Source: Natronospira proteinivora (lineage in GTDB: Bacteria > Pseudomonadota > Gammaproteobacteria > Natronospirales > Natronospiraceae). Taken from it: a stretch of DNA of 64,000 nucleotides. Every line of letters begins with the position of its first letter. Positions within the stretch are counted from its first letter, which is position 1. The notes beneath the pieces are model-generated. The model was given only the letters and a program-made list of their open reading frames with translations, was not told the DNA's origin and did not search any database. The translations under genes were made by a program, and so were the position numbers. The stretch spans positions 682,001-746,000 of the forward strand of contig NZ_JALJYF010000001.1 in assembly GCF_024170465.1 (NCBI RefSeq), in the 5' to 3' direction. Shown piece by piece: positions 1 to 7,760 of the stretch.

Positions 1-948
1 GTGAAAAGTTTCATCGATGTCTTCTTCACTGTGATGGATGCGAAACTCCAGCAACTGGCCGGAGTCGGTCTGATACTCCCAATTCAACTGCCCGAAATGA
101 TTTTTCCAGTACTGATCCCTCGGCGGTTCAAAGGCCGGGTGGTCACGTCCCCATTCCTGTCGGCCCCGGCTGACACCCGCCCGGGCATGTAAATTGCTGT
201 TGGGGCCGGTGTGGTAGCGAAGCTGGGTATTGATGAAACGATGACTCTTTCCGTCAAACTCCAGTCGTTGATTATCAAATCCGTTATCACCCCATTGAGC
301 AGTGGAAATGCTCCAGTCCGTGCGGTCACTGGAGCCAAATTGGCGATATTGGGCACGGTGGGCGTAATCATCCCCGGCCAGCACTTCAATCTCGCCACCG
401 CTGCGATCGGCCGGATCACGGGTAATGATATTGATGGTGCCGAGAAAGGCGTTGGTACCAAAGGCGGAGGTGTTGGGGCCACGGGTCACTTCAATTCGCT
501 CGATGTCACTGACCGAATACGGCAGGGAAGGCCAGGGGACACCACCAAAACTGGGGGTGTAAACACTGCGACCATCCACCAGGACTTCCAGCCGACGAGA
601 ATAGGATTCCGCCCCAAAACCCATGACCACGGAAGACCAGTGCCCGGAGGTGTAACTCACTACGGCACCCGGTACATAACGTAGTAACTCCTGAATTTCC
701 CGGGCACCGGAAGCCTTGATCATTTCCCGGTCAATTACCGTCACGGAAACGGGTGAATCGTCCCGAGCCTGCCGAAGGCGGGAACCGGTCAATACCCGGG
801 CTGGACTTTCCAGGTAGGCGTCCTCGGTCAACAAGCCCTGGGCGTCATCCTCATTTCCAGCGTAAGCAGGGTTGGTCCAGGCAGTCAGGGCGGCCAGGAT
901 AACGGGGCTTGAGAGAGCCGTCCAATGGTGGCTGACACTGGCAGTCAT
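1..948 (-). CDS. TonB-dependent outer-membrane receptor, N-terminal part (cut by window edge)
   Basis: An open frame of 316 codons runs from an ATG at 948 to the left edge with no stop, so only the N-terminal part is visible. It starts with a signal peptide ending in AYA (about residue 30). A plug domain follows, with VSVTVIDREMI, a VLVDGRSVY segment, IERIEVTRGPN and FLGTINIITRDP, all characteristic of TonB-dependent receptors. The first barrel strands then begin. Such proteins import siderophores, cobalamin or other large ligands using TonB-ExbB-ExbD energy. The substrate cannot be told: the barrel is mostly missing, and no cobalamin riboswitch or Fur-like site is evident in the 129-bp gap to the divergent exonuclease gene. 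Confidence 0.88.
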   Translation of the reverse strand, partial: MTASVSHHWTALSSPVILAALTAWTNPAYAGNEDDAQGLLTEDAYLESPARVLTGSRLRQARDDSPVSVTVIDREMIKASGAREIQELLRYVPGAVVSYTSGHWSSVVMGFGAESYSRRLEVLVDGRSVYTPSFGGVPWPSLPYSVSDIERIEVTRGPNTSAFGTNAFLGTINIITRDPADRSGGEIEVLAGDDYAHRAQYRQFGSSDRTDWSISTAQWGDNGFDNQRLEFDGKSHRFINTQLRYHTGPNSNLHARAGVSRGRQEWGRDHPAFEPPRDQYWKNHFGQLNWEYQTDSGQLLEFRIHHSEEDIDETFH

Positions 949-1041
949 CGAGCCCTGCCTGTCTGTTTACGGTCATTATTTCTCATGGCCCTAAAGATAC
1001 CCGTTCAGGGCCTTCCAGGTCCATTTCCCCCGGCAGGGGTC

Positions 1042-1050
1042 TGGTACACT
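1042..1050 (+). promoter_or_regulatory. Candidate extended -10 promoter of the exonuclease-rlmD run
   Basis: The string TGGTACACT is an extended -10 element (TG-N plus TACACT). No good -35 lies upstream, as expected for this class. Transcription would start near 1057, leaving about 20 nt before the GTG start at 1078, with AGGAG at 1067-1071 inside that leader. The spacing is coherent; activity is inferred. Confidence 0.4.
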
Positions 1051-1077
1051 CACGCTTGGTTGAAACAGGAGCGGAAT

Positions 1078-1914
1078 GTGAACGTTCTGGCCTTTGACAT
1101 TGAGACCGTTCCAGATACTGAGACGGGCCGGCGACTGCTGGATCTGGGCGATCTGGACGATCAGGATACCGGGCGGGCCATGTTGCATCGGCGGCGCCAG
1201 GAAACCGGGGGACGGGATTTTCTGCCCCTGCATTTGCACCGGGTGGTGGCCATCTCCGTCGCCTTGCGTCAAGGGGATCGCTTTCGGGTCTGGACCCTGG
1301 GTGACCGAGACGCCGGCGAAGCCGAAATGATCGCTCGTTTCTACGAAGGGCTGGAGCGGTTTCAGCCGGATCTGGTGTCCTGGAACGGAGCCGGCTTCGA
1401 TCTGCCGGTTCTGCATTACCGGGCCTTGTTGCACGGGGTGCCGGCACCGGCCTATTGGGAAACTGGTGACAATGCCCAGGCCTTTCGCTGGAACAATTAT
1501 CTCAACCGTTTTCACTGGCGGCATCTGGACCTGATGGATGTGATGGCCGGTTTCCAGGGGCGAGGCACTGCCAAACTGGAAGAGGTGGCGGTGATGCTGG
1601 GTTTGCCCGGCAAGCTTGGCATGCATGGCAGTCTGGTCTGGGACCGCATTCTCGATGGTGATATCCAGGCGGTGCGAGATTACTGTGAAACCGATGCCCT
1701 GAATACCTATCTGGTGTATCTACGCTTTGAAGTGATGCGCGGTCGCCTGGATGCCCAGGGCTATGCCGATGAGCAGGCCCGGGTTCACCGTTTCCTGGAA
1801 ACGGCCGAGGGCGAGCATTTTCAACAATTTCTGGCCGGCTGGGAGGCGCGCCCCCTCTGGCAAGGGCACAACAGTCAAGACAAGGATTCCCGTGGTACGC
1901 AAGAAGAAGACTGA
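1078..1914 (+). CDS. Predicted 3'-5' exonuclease, PolB-like DEDDy family
   Basis: A 278-residue protein related to the proofreading domain of family B DNA polymerases, a stand-alone DnaQ-fold nuclease. Visible catalytic motifs are FDIETVPD (Exo I, residues 5-12), a WNGAGFDLP segment (Exo II) and YCETDALNTYLVY (Exo III, with Y and D in the DEDDy arrangement). The start is the GTG at 1078: it sits 6 nt after AGGAG (1067-1071) and matches the usual N-terminus just before Exo I. Substrate and role are not established for this family; DNA repair is a guess. The end overlaps the start of rlmD by 23 nt, which suggests translational coupling. Confidence 0.85.
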   Translation: MNVLAFDIETVPDTETGRRLLDLGDLDDQDTGRAMLHRRRQETGGRDFLPLHLHRVVAISVALRQGDRFRVWTLGDRDAGEAEMIARFYEGLERFQPDLVSWNGAGFDLPVLHYRALLHGVPAPAYWETGDNAQAFRWNNYLNRFHWRHLDLMDVMAGFQGRGTAKLEEVAVMLGLPGKLGMHGSLVWDRILDGDIQAVRDYCETDALNTYLVYLRFEVMRGRLDAQGYADEQARVHRFLETAEGEHFQQFLAGWEARPLWQGHNSQDKDSRGTQEED

Positions 1915-3214
1915 TATCCGCCTGACCCTGGATATACGGGACCTGTCCCATGATGGCCGGGGTGTGGGCAGTGCCGATAGTGGCAAGACCTTTTTCGCCC
2001 ATGGTGCCTTGCCGGGTGAGCAGGTGGTGGCCCGCCGGGAAAAGAAGCGGCGGGATCTGGATGAGGGGGTGGCTGAAGAGATTTTGCGGCCGTCCCCTGA
2101 CCGGGTAGAACCCCGCTGCCGTTTTTTTGGCCAATGTGGTGGTTGTGCCCTGCAGCACCTGTCCATCGAGGCACAGCGCCGGATCAAGGCGGACAGCCTG
2201 CTAGAGCAGCTTGAGCGACTCGGCCAGGTCCAGCCGGAAGAACGGATTCCCACTCTGAGCGGCCCGGCCTGGGGCTATCGTCGCCGAGCCCGGCTCGGGG
2301 TCAAGGACGTACCCAAGAAGGGGCGGGTGCTGGTGGGCTTTCGTGAACGACGAACGCCCTATGTGACGGACATGACCCGCTGTGAGGTATTGGTGCCCCA
2401 GGTGGGCGAGCGGCTTGAGGCCCTTTCCCGGTTGGTTGGCCAGTTGTCGGTGCGCGCCCGCCTGCCCCAGATTGAAGTGGCGGCCGGCGATGAGGACACG
2501 GCCCTGGTTCTGCGCCATCTGGATCCACTGAGTGACGAAGACCTATTGCACCTGTCTCGCTTTGAGCAGGAGAGCGGGTTCTGGATCTATTTGCAGCCCA
2601 AAGGACCGGATACCGTCCATGCCCTGAGCGATCAAGCCCCGCCGCTTAGCTATCGGCTGCCGGCCCATGATGTGGAAATTCGTTTTTTGCCCACGGATTT
2701 CATCCAGATTAACCGGGATATCAACCGAAGCATGATTGATCAGGCCCTGGCCTGGTTGGACGCGGGAGAAGGAGACTCGGTGCTGGATCTGTTCTCGGGG
2801 CTGGGCAATTTTGCTCTGCCCATTGCCCGCCAGGGCGCTCGGGTAACCGCTGTGGAAGGCGAAGCCGGTTTGGTGGGACGAGGCCGGGATAATGCCATCC
2901 GCAATGGCTTGGGCGAGGTGGTAGATTTTCATGTGGCCAATCTCTTCGAGGACGTGTCCGATCAGGCCTGGGCCCGGCGGGACTATCGCCTGGCGGTGCT
3001 GGATCCTCCACGCAGCGGCGCCCGGGAAGTGATCCCGAGACTCGGACGCATGGGCGTGGAACGAATCGTCTATGTTTCCTGCCATCCGGCCACCCTGGCC
3101 CGGGATGCGGGCCAGTTGGTTCACGAGGAAGGATTTACCTTGCGTGCCGCCGGCATCATGGACATGTTTCCCCATACCGGCCATGCCGAGGCTATGGCTG
3201 TGTTCGAGCGATAA
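1892..3214 (+). CDS. rlmD: 23S rRNA (uracil-1939-C5)-methyltransferase RlmD
   Basis: A 440-residue SAM-dependent methyltransferase that makes 5-methyluridine at position 1939 of 23S rRNA. An N-terminal TRAM domain (about residues 5-65) is followed by iron-sulfur cluster cysteines C76, C82 and C85 (CRFFGQCGGC), with a fourth candidate in TRCEVL. The SAM-binding motif is DLFSGLGNFALP, then the DPPRSG loop, and the catalytic cysteine lies in YVSCHPATLARD. The start chosen is GTG at 1892, 5 nt after AAGGA, giving a length close to the E. coli enzyme (433). It overlaps the exonuclease gene. The CYTH gene follows after 2 nt, so this is one transcription unit. Confidence 0.96.
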   Translation: MVRKKKTDIRLTLDIRDLSHDGRGVGSADSGKTFFAHGALPGEQVVARREKKRRDLDEGVAEEILRPSPDRVEPRCRFFGQCGGCALQHLSIEAQRRIKADSLLEQLERLGQVQPEERIPTLSGPAWGYRRRARLGVKDVPKKGRVLVGFRERRTPYVTDMTRCEVLVPQVGERLEALSRLVGQLSVRARLPQIEVAAGDEDTALVLRHLDPLSDEDLLHLSRFEQESGFWIYLQPKGPDTVHALSDQAPPLSYRLPAHDVEIRFLPTDFIQINRDINRSMIDQALAWLDAGEGDSVLDLFSGLGNFALPIARQGARVTAVEGEAGLVGRGRDNAIRNGLGEVVDFHVANLFEDVSDQAWARRDYRLAVLDPPRSGAREVIPRLGRMGVERIVYVSCHPATLARDAGQLVHEEGFTLRAAGIMDMFPHTGHAEAMAVFER

Positions 3215-3216
3215 CC

Positions 3217-3723
3217 ATGCCGCGAGAGATTGAGCGAAAGTATCTCCTTATTGATGAGCGCTGGCGAGAACAAGTGCTGCGAAGCCAGCCGTTCAGGCAA
3301 GGTTATCTGAGTGACCACCGCAGTGGGCGGGCCTCGGTACGGGTGCGGCTCAAGGGTGATCAAGGGGAGCTGAATATCAAGAGCCTGGAGCTGGGCAGCA
3401 GCCGTCAGGAATACGAATACCCCATCCCTGCATCGGAAGCCCGGGAGATGCTGGAGACCCTCTGCCAGGGACCCTTGATTGAAAAGACACGGCATTGGGT
3501 GGATTATCGGGGACAGGTTTTTGAGATTGATGAGTTCCACAGTGACAATGCCGGTCTGGTGGTGGCGGAGCTGGAACTGGACCGCGAGGATCAGCCAGTG
3601 GAAGCCCCGGCCTGGCTCGGGCCGGAAGTGACCCACCTGCCGCGCTATTTTAATGTGGCGCTGGCCCAGCGGCCCTATTGTCAGTGGTCGTCGGCGGAAA
3701 AGGCGGGTGAGGATGCGGATTGA
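3217..3723 (+). CDS. CYTH-domain protein (triphosphate tunnel metalloenzyme)
   Basis: A 168-residue single-domain CYTH protein. The signature EIERKYLL (ExExK) is at residues 4-11. Alternating charged strand motifs follow (RVRLKG, ELNIKS, VFEIDEF, VVAELEL), giving the eight-stranded tunnel that binds triphosphates and a divalent metal. Relatives include inorganic triphosphatases and class IV adenylate cyclases. Small bacterial CYTH proteins of this type are usually tripolyphosphatases or of unknown substrate, so I do not assign the reaction. The ATG lies 2 nt after the rlmD stop, and the end overlaps the next gene by 11 nt. Confidence 0.88.
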   Translation: MPREIERKYLLIDERWREQVLRSQPFRQGYLSDHRSGRASVRVRLKGDQGELNIKSLELGSSRQEYEYPIPASEAREMLETLCQGPLIEKTRHWVDYRGQVFEIDEFHSDNAGLVVAELELDREDQPVEAPAWLGPEVTHLPRYFNVALAQRPYCQWSSAEKAGEDAD

Positions 3724-4192
3724 AGTGGATATCAGCTGCCAGCGTTTGACCCTGTACACACCGGAAGGGCGGCGGCAAGACCAGTGGCCCGTGTCCACGG
3801 CAAAAAATGGTCCGGGCGAGGGCCATGGCAGCGGCTGTACGCCCCGCGGGCGTCATGTCATTCGCGCCCGCATTGGGGATGGACAGGCTGTGGGCACGGT
3901 CTTTGTGGGCCGGCGCCCCACGGGCGAAATCTGTGACGAGGCCCTGTTCCGAGCCCAGCCCGAGCGGGATTGGATTCTCACCCGTATTCTCTGGCTTTCG
4001 GGCCTGGAGCCTGGCAAGAACCGTCTGGGCGATGTGGACACCATGCGCCGATATATCTATATCCATGGTTGCCCGGATGCTTTTCCCATGGGTAAGCCCT
4101 TGTCTGCCGGTTGCATTCGCATGCGCAACCATGCGGTGATAGCCCTTTTCGAGCAAGTGTCGGTGGGCACAGAAGTCCTGATAAAGGAATAA
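3713..4192 (+). CDS. YkuD-family L,D-transpeptidase/carboxypeptidase without signal peptide
   Basis: A 159-residue protein made of one YkuD catalytic domain. The active-site signature is clear: IYIHG followed about 15 residues later by SAGCIRM, with the nucleophilic cysteine between G and I. Classic L,D-transpeptidases are exported, but this protein starts directly with MRIEVDIS and has no signal peptide or membrane segment. The ATG at 3713 overlaps the CYTH stop; the only nearby alternative, GTG at 3707, would not add an export signal. The gene ends 2 nt before nagZ, a cytoplasmic murein-recycling enzyme. This suggests a cytoplasmic L,D-carboxypeptidase acting on recycled tetrapeptides, like the ElsL/LdtK type described in Acinetobacter. 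That role is inference. Confidence 0.85.
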   Translation: MRIEVDISCQRLTLYTPEGRRQDQWPVSTAKNGPGEGHGSGCTPRGRHVIRARIGDGQAVGTVFVGRRPTGEICDEALFRAQPERDWILTRILWLSGLEPGKNRLGDVDTMRRYIYIHGCPDAFPMGKPLSAGCIRMRNHAVIALFEQVSVGTEVLIKE

Positions 4193-4194
4193 AC

Positions 4195-5223
4195 ATGGTT
4201 GCAGGCCCGGTGATGATGGATCTGGAAGGGACCAGCCTCAGTCGCGAGGAATCGGAGCTGCTGGCTCATCCGGCCGTGGGCGGGGTGATTCTCTTTAGCC
4301 GTAACTATGACTCACCGGGGCAGCTGTCCCGGCTGACTAGCGCCATTCGAGCCAGTCGGGAAACTCCCCTTTTGATTGCGGTAGACCAGGAAGGAGGGCG
4401 GGTGCAACGCTTTCACCAGGGATTTACCCGCCTGCCCCCCATGGCTCGTTTGGGGGAGGCATTTGATGCGGATCCATCCCAGGGTCTGCAGCTGGCCGAG
4501 CTCTGTGGCTGGGTCATGGCGAGCGAATTGCGGGCTCATGATCTGGATCTGAGTTTTGCCCCGGTGGTGGATCTGGACTTCGGCGCCAGTGCGGTGATCG
4601 GTGATCGGGCTTTCCACGATGATCCAGAGACGGTATTTCGTCTTGCCAGGGCCCTGGTGACCGGCATGCGGGCCGGTGGCATGTCTGCTACCGCCAAGCA
4701 TTTTCCCGGCCATGGGGGGGTGGTGCTGGATTCCCATGTGGATTGCCCGGAGGAAAGCCGTTCACTGGATGATTTGCGTGAATGGGATATGCAACCCTTT
4801 GCCCGTTTGATTCGCATGGACCTGCCATCGGTGATGATGGCCCATGTGGTTTACTCGGCAGTGGATTCCCGGCCGGCCAGTTTTTCCCGTCCATGGATTC
4901 AGGATATTTTGCGAACCCAATTGGGTTTTGCCGGTGCCGTGGTGGCGGATGATTTGTGCATGGCAGCTGCTATTGTGTTGGGAACGCCCGCCGAGCGGGC
5001 CCGGATGGCCCTGGAGGCCGGTTGTGATCTCATCCCGGTTTGTAATGACCGGGCGGCGGCGGTGGAAGTGATCCAGGCGGTGGGTGGTGATACCCCCCCG
5101 GCTACGCGGCATCGCCTGGCGCGTCTTCGGAGCAAGGCCCGTCAAACGGCCACGCCCAATATTGCCATTGATTGGGAAGCCGCCCGCCGGAAGGTGGCCC
5201 AACTCAGCAAAGGAGAGGCCTGA
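4195..5223 (+). CDS. nagZ: Beta-N-acetylhexosaminidase NagZ
   Basis: A 342-residue cytoplasmic glycoside hydrolase family 3 enzyme that removes N-acetylglucosamine from 1,6-anhydromuropeptides during peptidoglycan recycling. Conserved motifs include AVDQEGGRVQRF (residues about 60-71), the catalytic-loop segment KHFPGHG and a later VVADDL segment. The length matches the E. coli enzyme (341). The ATG at 4195 is 6 nt after AAAGGA (4183-4188), which itself covers the stop region of the YkuD gene. The stop TGA shares a base with the ATG of the downstream MscS gene, so the run is tightly coupled. Confidence 0.96.
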   Translation: MVAGPVMMDLEGTSLSREESELLAHPAVGGVILFSRNYDSPGQLSRLTSAIRASRETPLLIAVDQEGGRVQRFHQGFTRLPPMARLGEAFDADPSQGLQLAELCGWVMASELRAHDLDLSFAPVVDLDFGASAVIGDRAFHDDPETVFRLARALVTGMRAGGMSATAKHFPGHGGVVLDSHVDCPEESRSLDDLREWDMQPFARLIRMDLPSVMMAHVVYSAVDSRPASFSRPWIQDILRTQLGFAGAVVADDLCMAAAIVLGTPAERARMALEAGCDLIPVCNDRAAAVEVIQAVGGDTPPATRHRLARLRSKARQTATPNIAIDWEAARRKVAQLSKGEA

Positions 5224-6362
5224 TGGAGGAAGCCGGTGACGTACTCGAGATAATCAATGAGGTGATGCCGCTGGACTGGATCACCATGGTTCAGATTGGT
5301 GTGGTCATCTTTGTGACCGCGTTGGCGGATCTGGTGGTTCGCCAGATTTTTGTTCGGCTCGAGAGAAAGGCCCTGGAAACCCACCGGGTCTGGGATGATG
5401 CCTTTGCCCTGGGTTGTCGGCGGCCAGCCCGCTTTGCCATCTGGGTGATCGGGCTGAGCATCGCCATCGGCTTGATCGGCGAGGATATTCGCGCCGGTAT
5501 TTTCGAGCCGGTTGCGGATGCCCGCAACGTAGCCCTGATTGCGATCGTGGCCTGGGCCCTGATCCGCATGGTCCGTCGGATCGAGATCAACCTGGTCAAT
5601 CAGTGGTACCAAGAAGGGGAAGCGGTGGACCAGACCACTGTGGATGCAGTGAGTAAGCTGGTTCGTATCACCATTCTGGTGACGGCGGCCCTGGTCACCC
5701 TGCAGACGCTGGGTTTCAGTCTCACTAGTTTGCTGGCCGCGGGGGGGATTGGTGGTTTGGCTATTGGCTTTGCCGCCCAGGACCTGCTGTCCAACTTCTT
5801 TGGCGGGTTGACCATTTATATGGAGCGGCCATTTTCCGTCGGTGACTGGGTGCGCTCACCGGATCGGGAAATTGAAGGCACCGTAGAGGAAATCGGCTGG
5901 CGTCGAACGGTGATCCGGACCTTTGATCTGCGTCCCCTGTATGTGCCCAACGCGGTATTCAATCAGATATCTCTAGAGAACCCATCACGGATGTTTCACC
6001 GGCGTATTTTCGAAACAGTGGGTGTTCGTTACGATGACTTTGACAAGATTGAAGGGATTCTTAAAGATGTGAGGCAAATGCTTCATGACCATGAGGAGAT
6101 CACCAAGCAAAGGACACTGATGGTGTACTTCAATACCTATGCAGACTCCTCCCTGGACTTCTTCATCTACTGTTTCACCGAAACCAAGGTCTGGACGGAA
6201 TTCCATTCCGTTAAGGAAGATGTGCTGTTGAAGGTGGGGCAGATTATTGAAAAGCATGGCGCGGAAATCGCCTACCCCACACGCACCTTGCATGTGCCTG
6301 AGGGATTGGTGACACAAGGGGCGGCCACTGAAGCAGGAGGGGCTGATGAGCCAGGCAGATGA
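5223..6362 (+). CDS. Small-conductance mechanosensitive channel, MscS family
   Basis: A 379-residue inner-membrane channel that releases solutes on hypo-osmotic shock. Hydrophobic segments lie at about residues 19-38, 70-90, 105-122, 145-165 and 172-190. The pore helix and following glycine-rich stretch (LLAAGGIGGLAIGFAAQDLLSN) are the MscS hallmark and lead into the cytoplasmic beta domain (FSVGDWVR, EGTVEEIGWR, PNAVF). The ATG overlaps the nagZ stop as TGATG, with AAAGGAGAGG upstream. The tail overlaps the following phosphoribosyltransferase gene by 17 nt. Subfamily beyond MscS-like is not assigned. Confidence 0.93.
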   Translation: MEEAGDVLEIINEVMPLDWITMVQIGVVIFVTALADLVVRQIFVRLERKALETHRVWDDAFALGCRRPARFAIWVIGLSIAIGLIGEDIRAGIFEPVADARNVALIAIVAWALIRMVRRIEINLVNQWYQEGEAVDQTTVDAVSKLVRITILVTAALVTLQTLGFSLTSLLAAGGIGGLAIGFAAQDLLSNFFGGLTIYMERPFSVGDWVRSPDREIEGTVEEIGWRRTVIRTFDLRPLYVPNAVFNQISLENPSRMFHRRIFETVGVRYDDFDKIEGILKDVRQMLHDHEEITKQRTLMVYFNTYADSSLDFFIYCFTETKVWTEFHSVKEDVLLKVGQIIEKHGAEIAYPTRTLHVPEGLVTQGAATEAGGADEPGR

Positions 6363-6945
6363 GCCCAAGTCGCTGCCTTCAAGCGAGAATGGGAAATCGG
6401 TTCGACAGGGCCCGGCAGAGGCCTGGAGGCCTCTGCCGGAGACCGCAGAACTCATTCATGATGGAGCCACTGTCCAGGCGGCTTTTGATTCCATGGCCCA
6501 GGCGATTAACCGGGACTGGTCGGGCACGGAGCCGTTGGTAATGCCGGTATTGCTGGGCGGACTGATACCAGCAGGACAGCTTTTGCCCCGGCTGCTGTTT
6601 TCATTGCAACTGGAGACGATCCACGCCACCCGTTATGGAGGCGGGACCGAAGGGGGGCAGCTTCGCTGGATGGCGGAACCTCGAGTGCCACTGAAGGGCC
6701 GCCACATTTTGCTGATTGACGATATCCTGGACGAAGGTCTGACTTTGAAGGCGCTGGTGGACTACTGTCGTGAGCACGGTGCGGAGCAGGTGGGTACGGC
6801 GGTGCTGGTGAAAAAGCAGGGTAAGCAGCCACCGGCCATGGAGGCTGATTATGTGGGGTTGAAAGTGCCCGACCGCTACGTATTTGGCTGCGGCATGGAT
6901 CTGTATGAATACCATCGTCAGCTGCCTGGTATCTACGCAATCTGA
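6346..6945 (+). CDS. Hypoxanthine-guanine phosphoribosyltransferase
   Basis: A 199-residue type I phosphoribosyltransferase that converts hypoxanthine or guanine plus PRPP to the nucleotide. The PRPP-binding loop is ILLIDDILDEGLTL (about residues 120-133). Upstream lies the conserved PVLLGGLIPAGQLL segment and downstream VGLKVPDRYVFGCGMD, typical of HGPRTs. A 40-residue polar extension precedes the domain. The gene overlaps the mscS-like gene by 17 nt and sits 26 nt before the methylthioinosine phosphorylase gene, whose product releases hypoxanthine. The two therefore look like a salvage pair. Confidence 0.88.
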   Translation: MSQADEPKSLPSSENGKSVRQGPAEAWRPLPETAELIHDGATVQAAFDSMAQAINRDWSGTEPLVMPVLLGGLIPAGQLLPRLLFSLQLETIHATRYGGGTEGGQLRWMAEPRVPLKGRHILLIDDILDEGLTLKALVDYCREHGAEQVGTAVLVKKQGKQPPAMEADYVGLKVPDRYVFGCGMDLYEYHRQLPGIYAI

Positions 6946-6971
6946 TCATTGGATAACAACGGGATTCTCAA

Positions 6972-7712
6972 ATGGCCGAATTGGCAATTATTGGTGGTAC
7001 GGGGCTGACGGAGCTGGATGGTCTGGAAATTACCCACCGGGAAGTGGTTGCCAGCCCATTCGGTGAGCCTTCCGGACCCGTGGTTCATGGTCGTTTCTGC
7101 GGCACGGAAGTGACTTTCATGGCCCGGCATGGACATGGGCATACCATTCCACCCCATCAGGTCAACTATCGTGCCAATCTCTGGGCTTTGCGACGGGTTG
7201 GCGTGCGGCGGGTACTGTCCGTAGCCGCGGTGGGGGGCATTCGGGAAGATATGATCCCCGGGGGGGTGGCCATTCCGGATCAAATCCTGGACTACACTTG
7301 GGGACGGGATCACACCTTTTTTGAGGGAGAGCTCAAGGGCGTGACCCATATCGACTTCACCCAGCCATATTGTCCCGAACTGCGCCAATGGTTGCTAGTC
7401 GCGGCCAAGGAGGCTGATATACCGGTGAGTGACGACGGGACCTATGGCGCGACACAAGGCCCGAGGCTGGAAACGGCCGCCGAGATCGACAAATTGGAAC
7501 GGGATGGTTGCGACATCGTGGGCATGACCGGCATGCCCGAAGCAGCCCTGGCGCGAGAGCTGGGCTTGTCCTATGCTTGCTGTGCCGTGATTGCCAACCA
7601 TGCCGCCGGTCGGGGTGAGGCGGATATCCATGCGGATATCGAGGCCAACCTCAATATTGGCCTGGACAAGGCGCGTGCCATCATGGGGGCCTTGTTGAAA
7701 AACGGGGCCTAG
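6972..7712 (+). CDS. mtnP: S-methyl-5'-thioinosine phosphorylase
   Basis: A 246-residue member of the PNP/MTAP phosphorylase family, acting on the polyamine by-product methylthioadenosine after its deamination to methylthioinosine. It yields hypoxanthine and methylthioribose-1-phosphate. Family motifs are IIGGTGL at the start, the phosphate-binding MARHGHGHTIPPH segment, and MTGMPEAALARELGL. The base-recognition loop reads ANHAAG where adenine-specific MTAPs carry aspartates. An asparagine there is known from 6-oxopurine phosphorylases and supports inosine rather than adenosine specificity. The stop codon lies inside a perfect hairpin (7707-7741). Confidence 0.87.
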   Translation: MAELAIIGGTGLTELDGLEITHREVVASPFGEPSGPVVHGRFCGTEVTFMARHGHGHTIPPHQVNYRANLWALRRVGVRRVLSVAAVGGIREDMIPGGVAIPDQILDYTWGRDHTFFEGELKGVTHIDFTQPYCPELRQWLLVAAKEADIPVSDDGTYGATQGPRLETAAEIDKLERDGCDIVGMTGMPEAALARELGLSYACCAVIANHAAGRGEADIHADIEANLNIGLDKARAIMGALLKNGA

Positions 7713-7741
7713 AGGGCCATGGCGTTCATGGCCCTCTAGGC
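7707..7741. terminator. Perfect 15-bp hairpin between convergent mtnP and csiV
   Basis: Arms 7707-7721 and 7727-7741 are exact reverse complements around the 5-nt loop GCGTT. The left arm includes the mtnP stop codon. The T-run that follows is poor on either strand, so it may stop transcription from both sides inefficiently or protect the 3' end. Its position between convergent genes favours a bidirectional terminator. Confidence 0.6.
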
Positions 7742-7760
7742 TTGGATTCGGTACTGCGGA

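Noticed and set aside
949-1077. Cobalamin riboswitch for the TonB-dependent receptor
   Set aside because: The 129-bp gap is too short and lacks the B12-box pattern.
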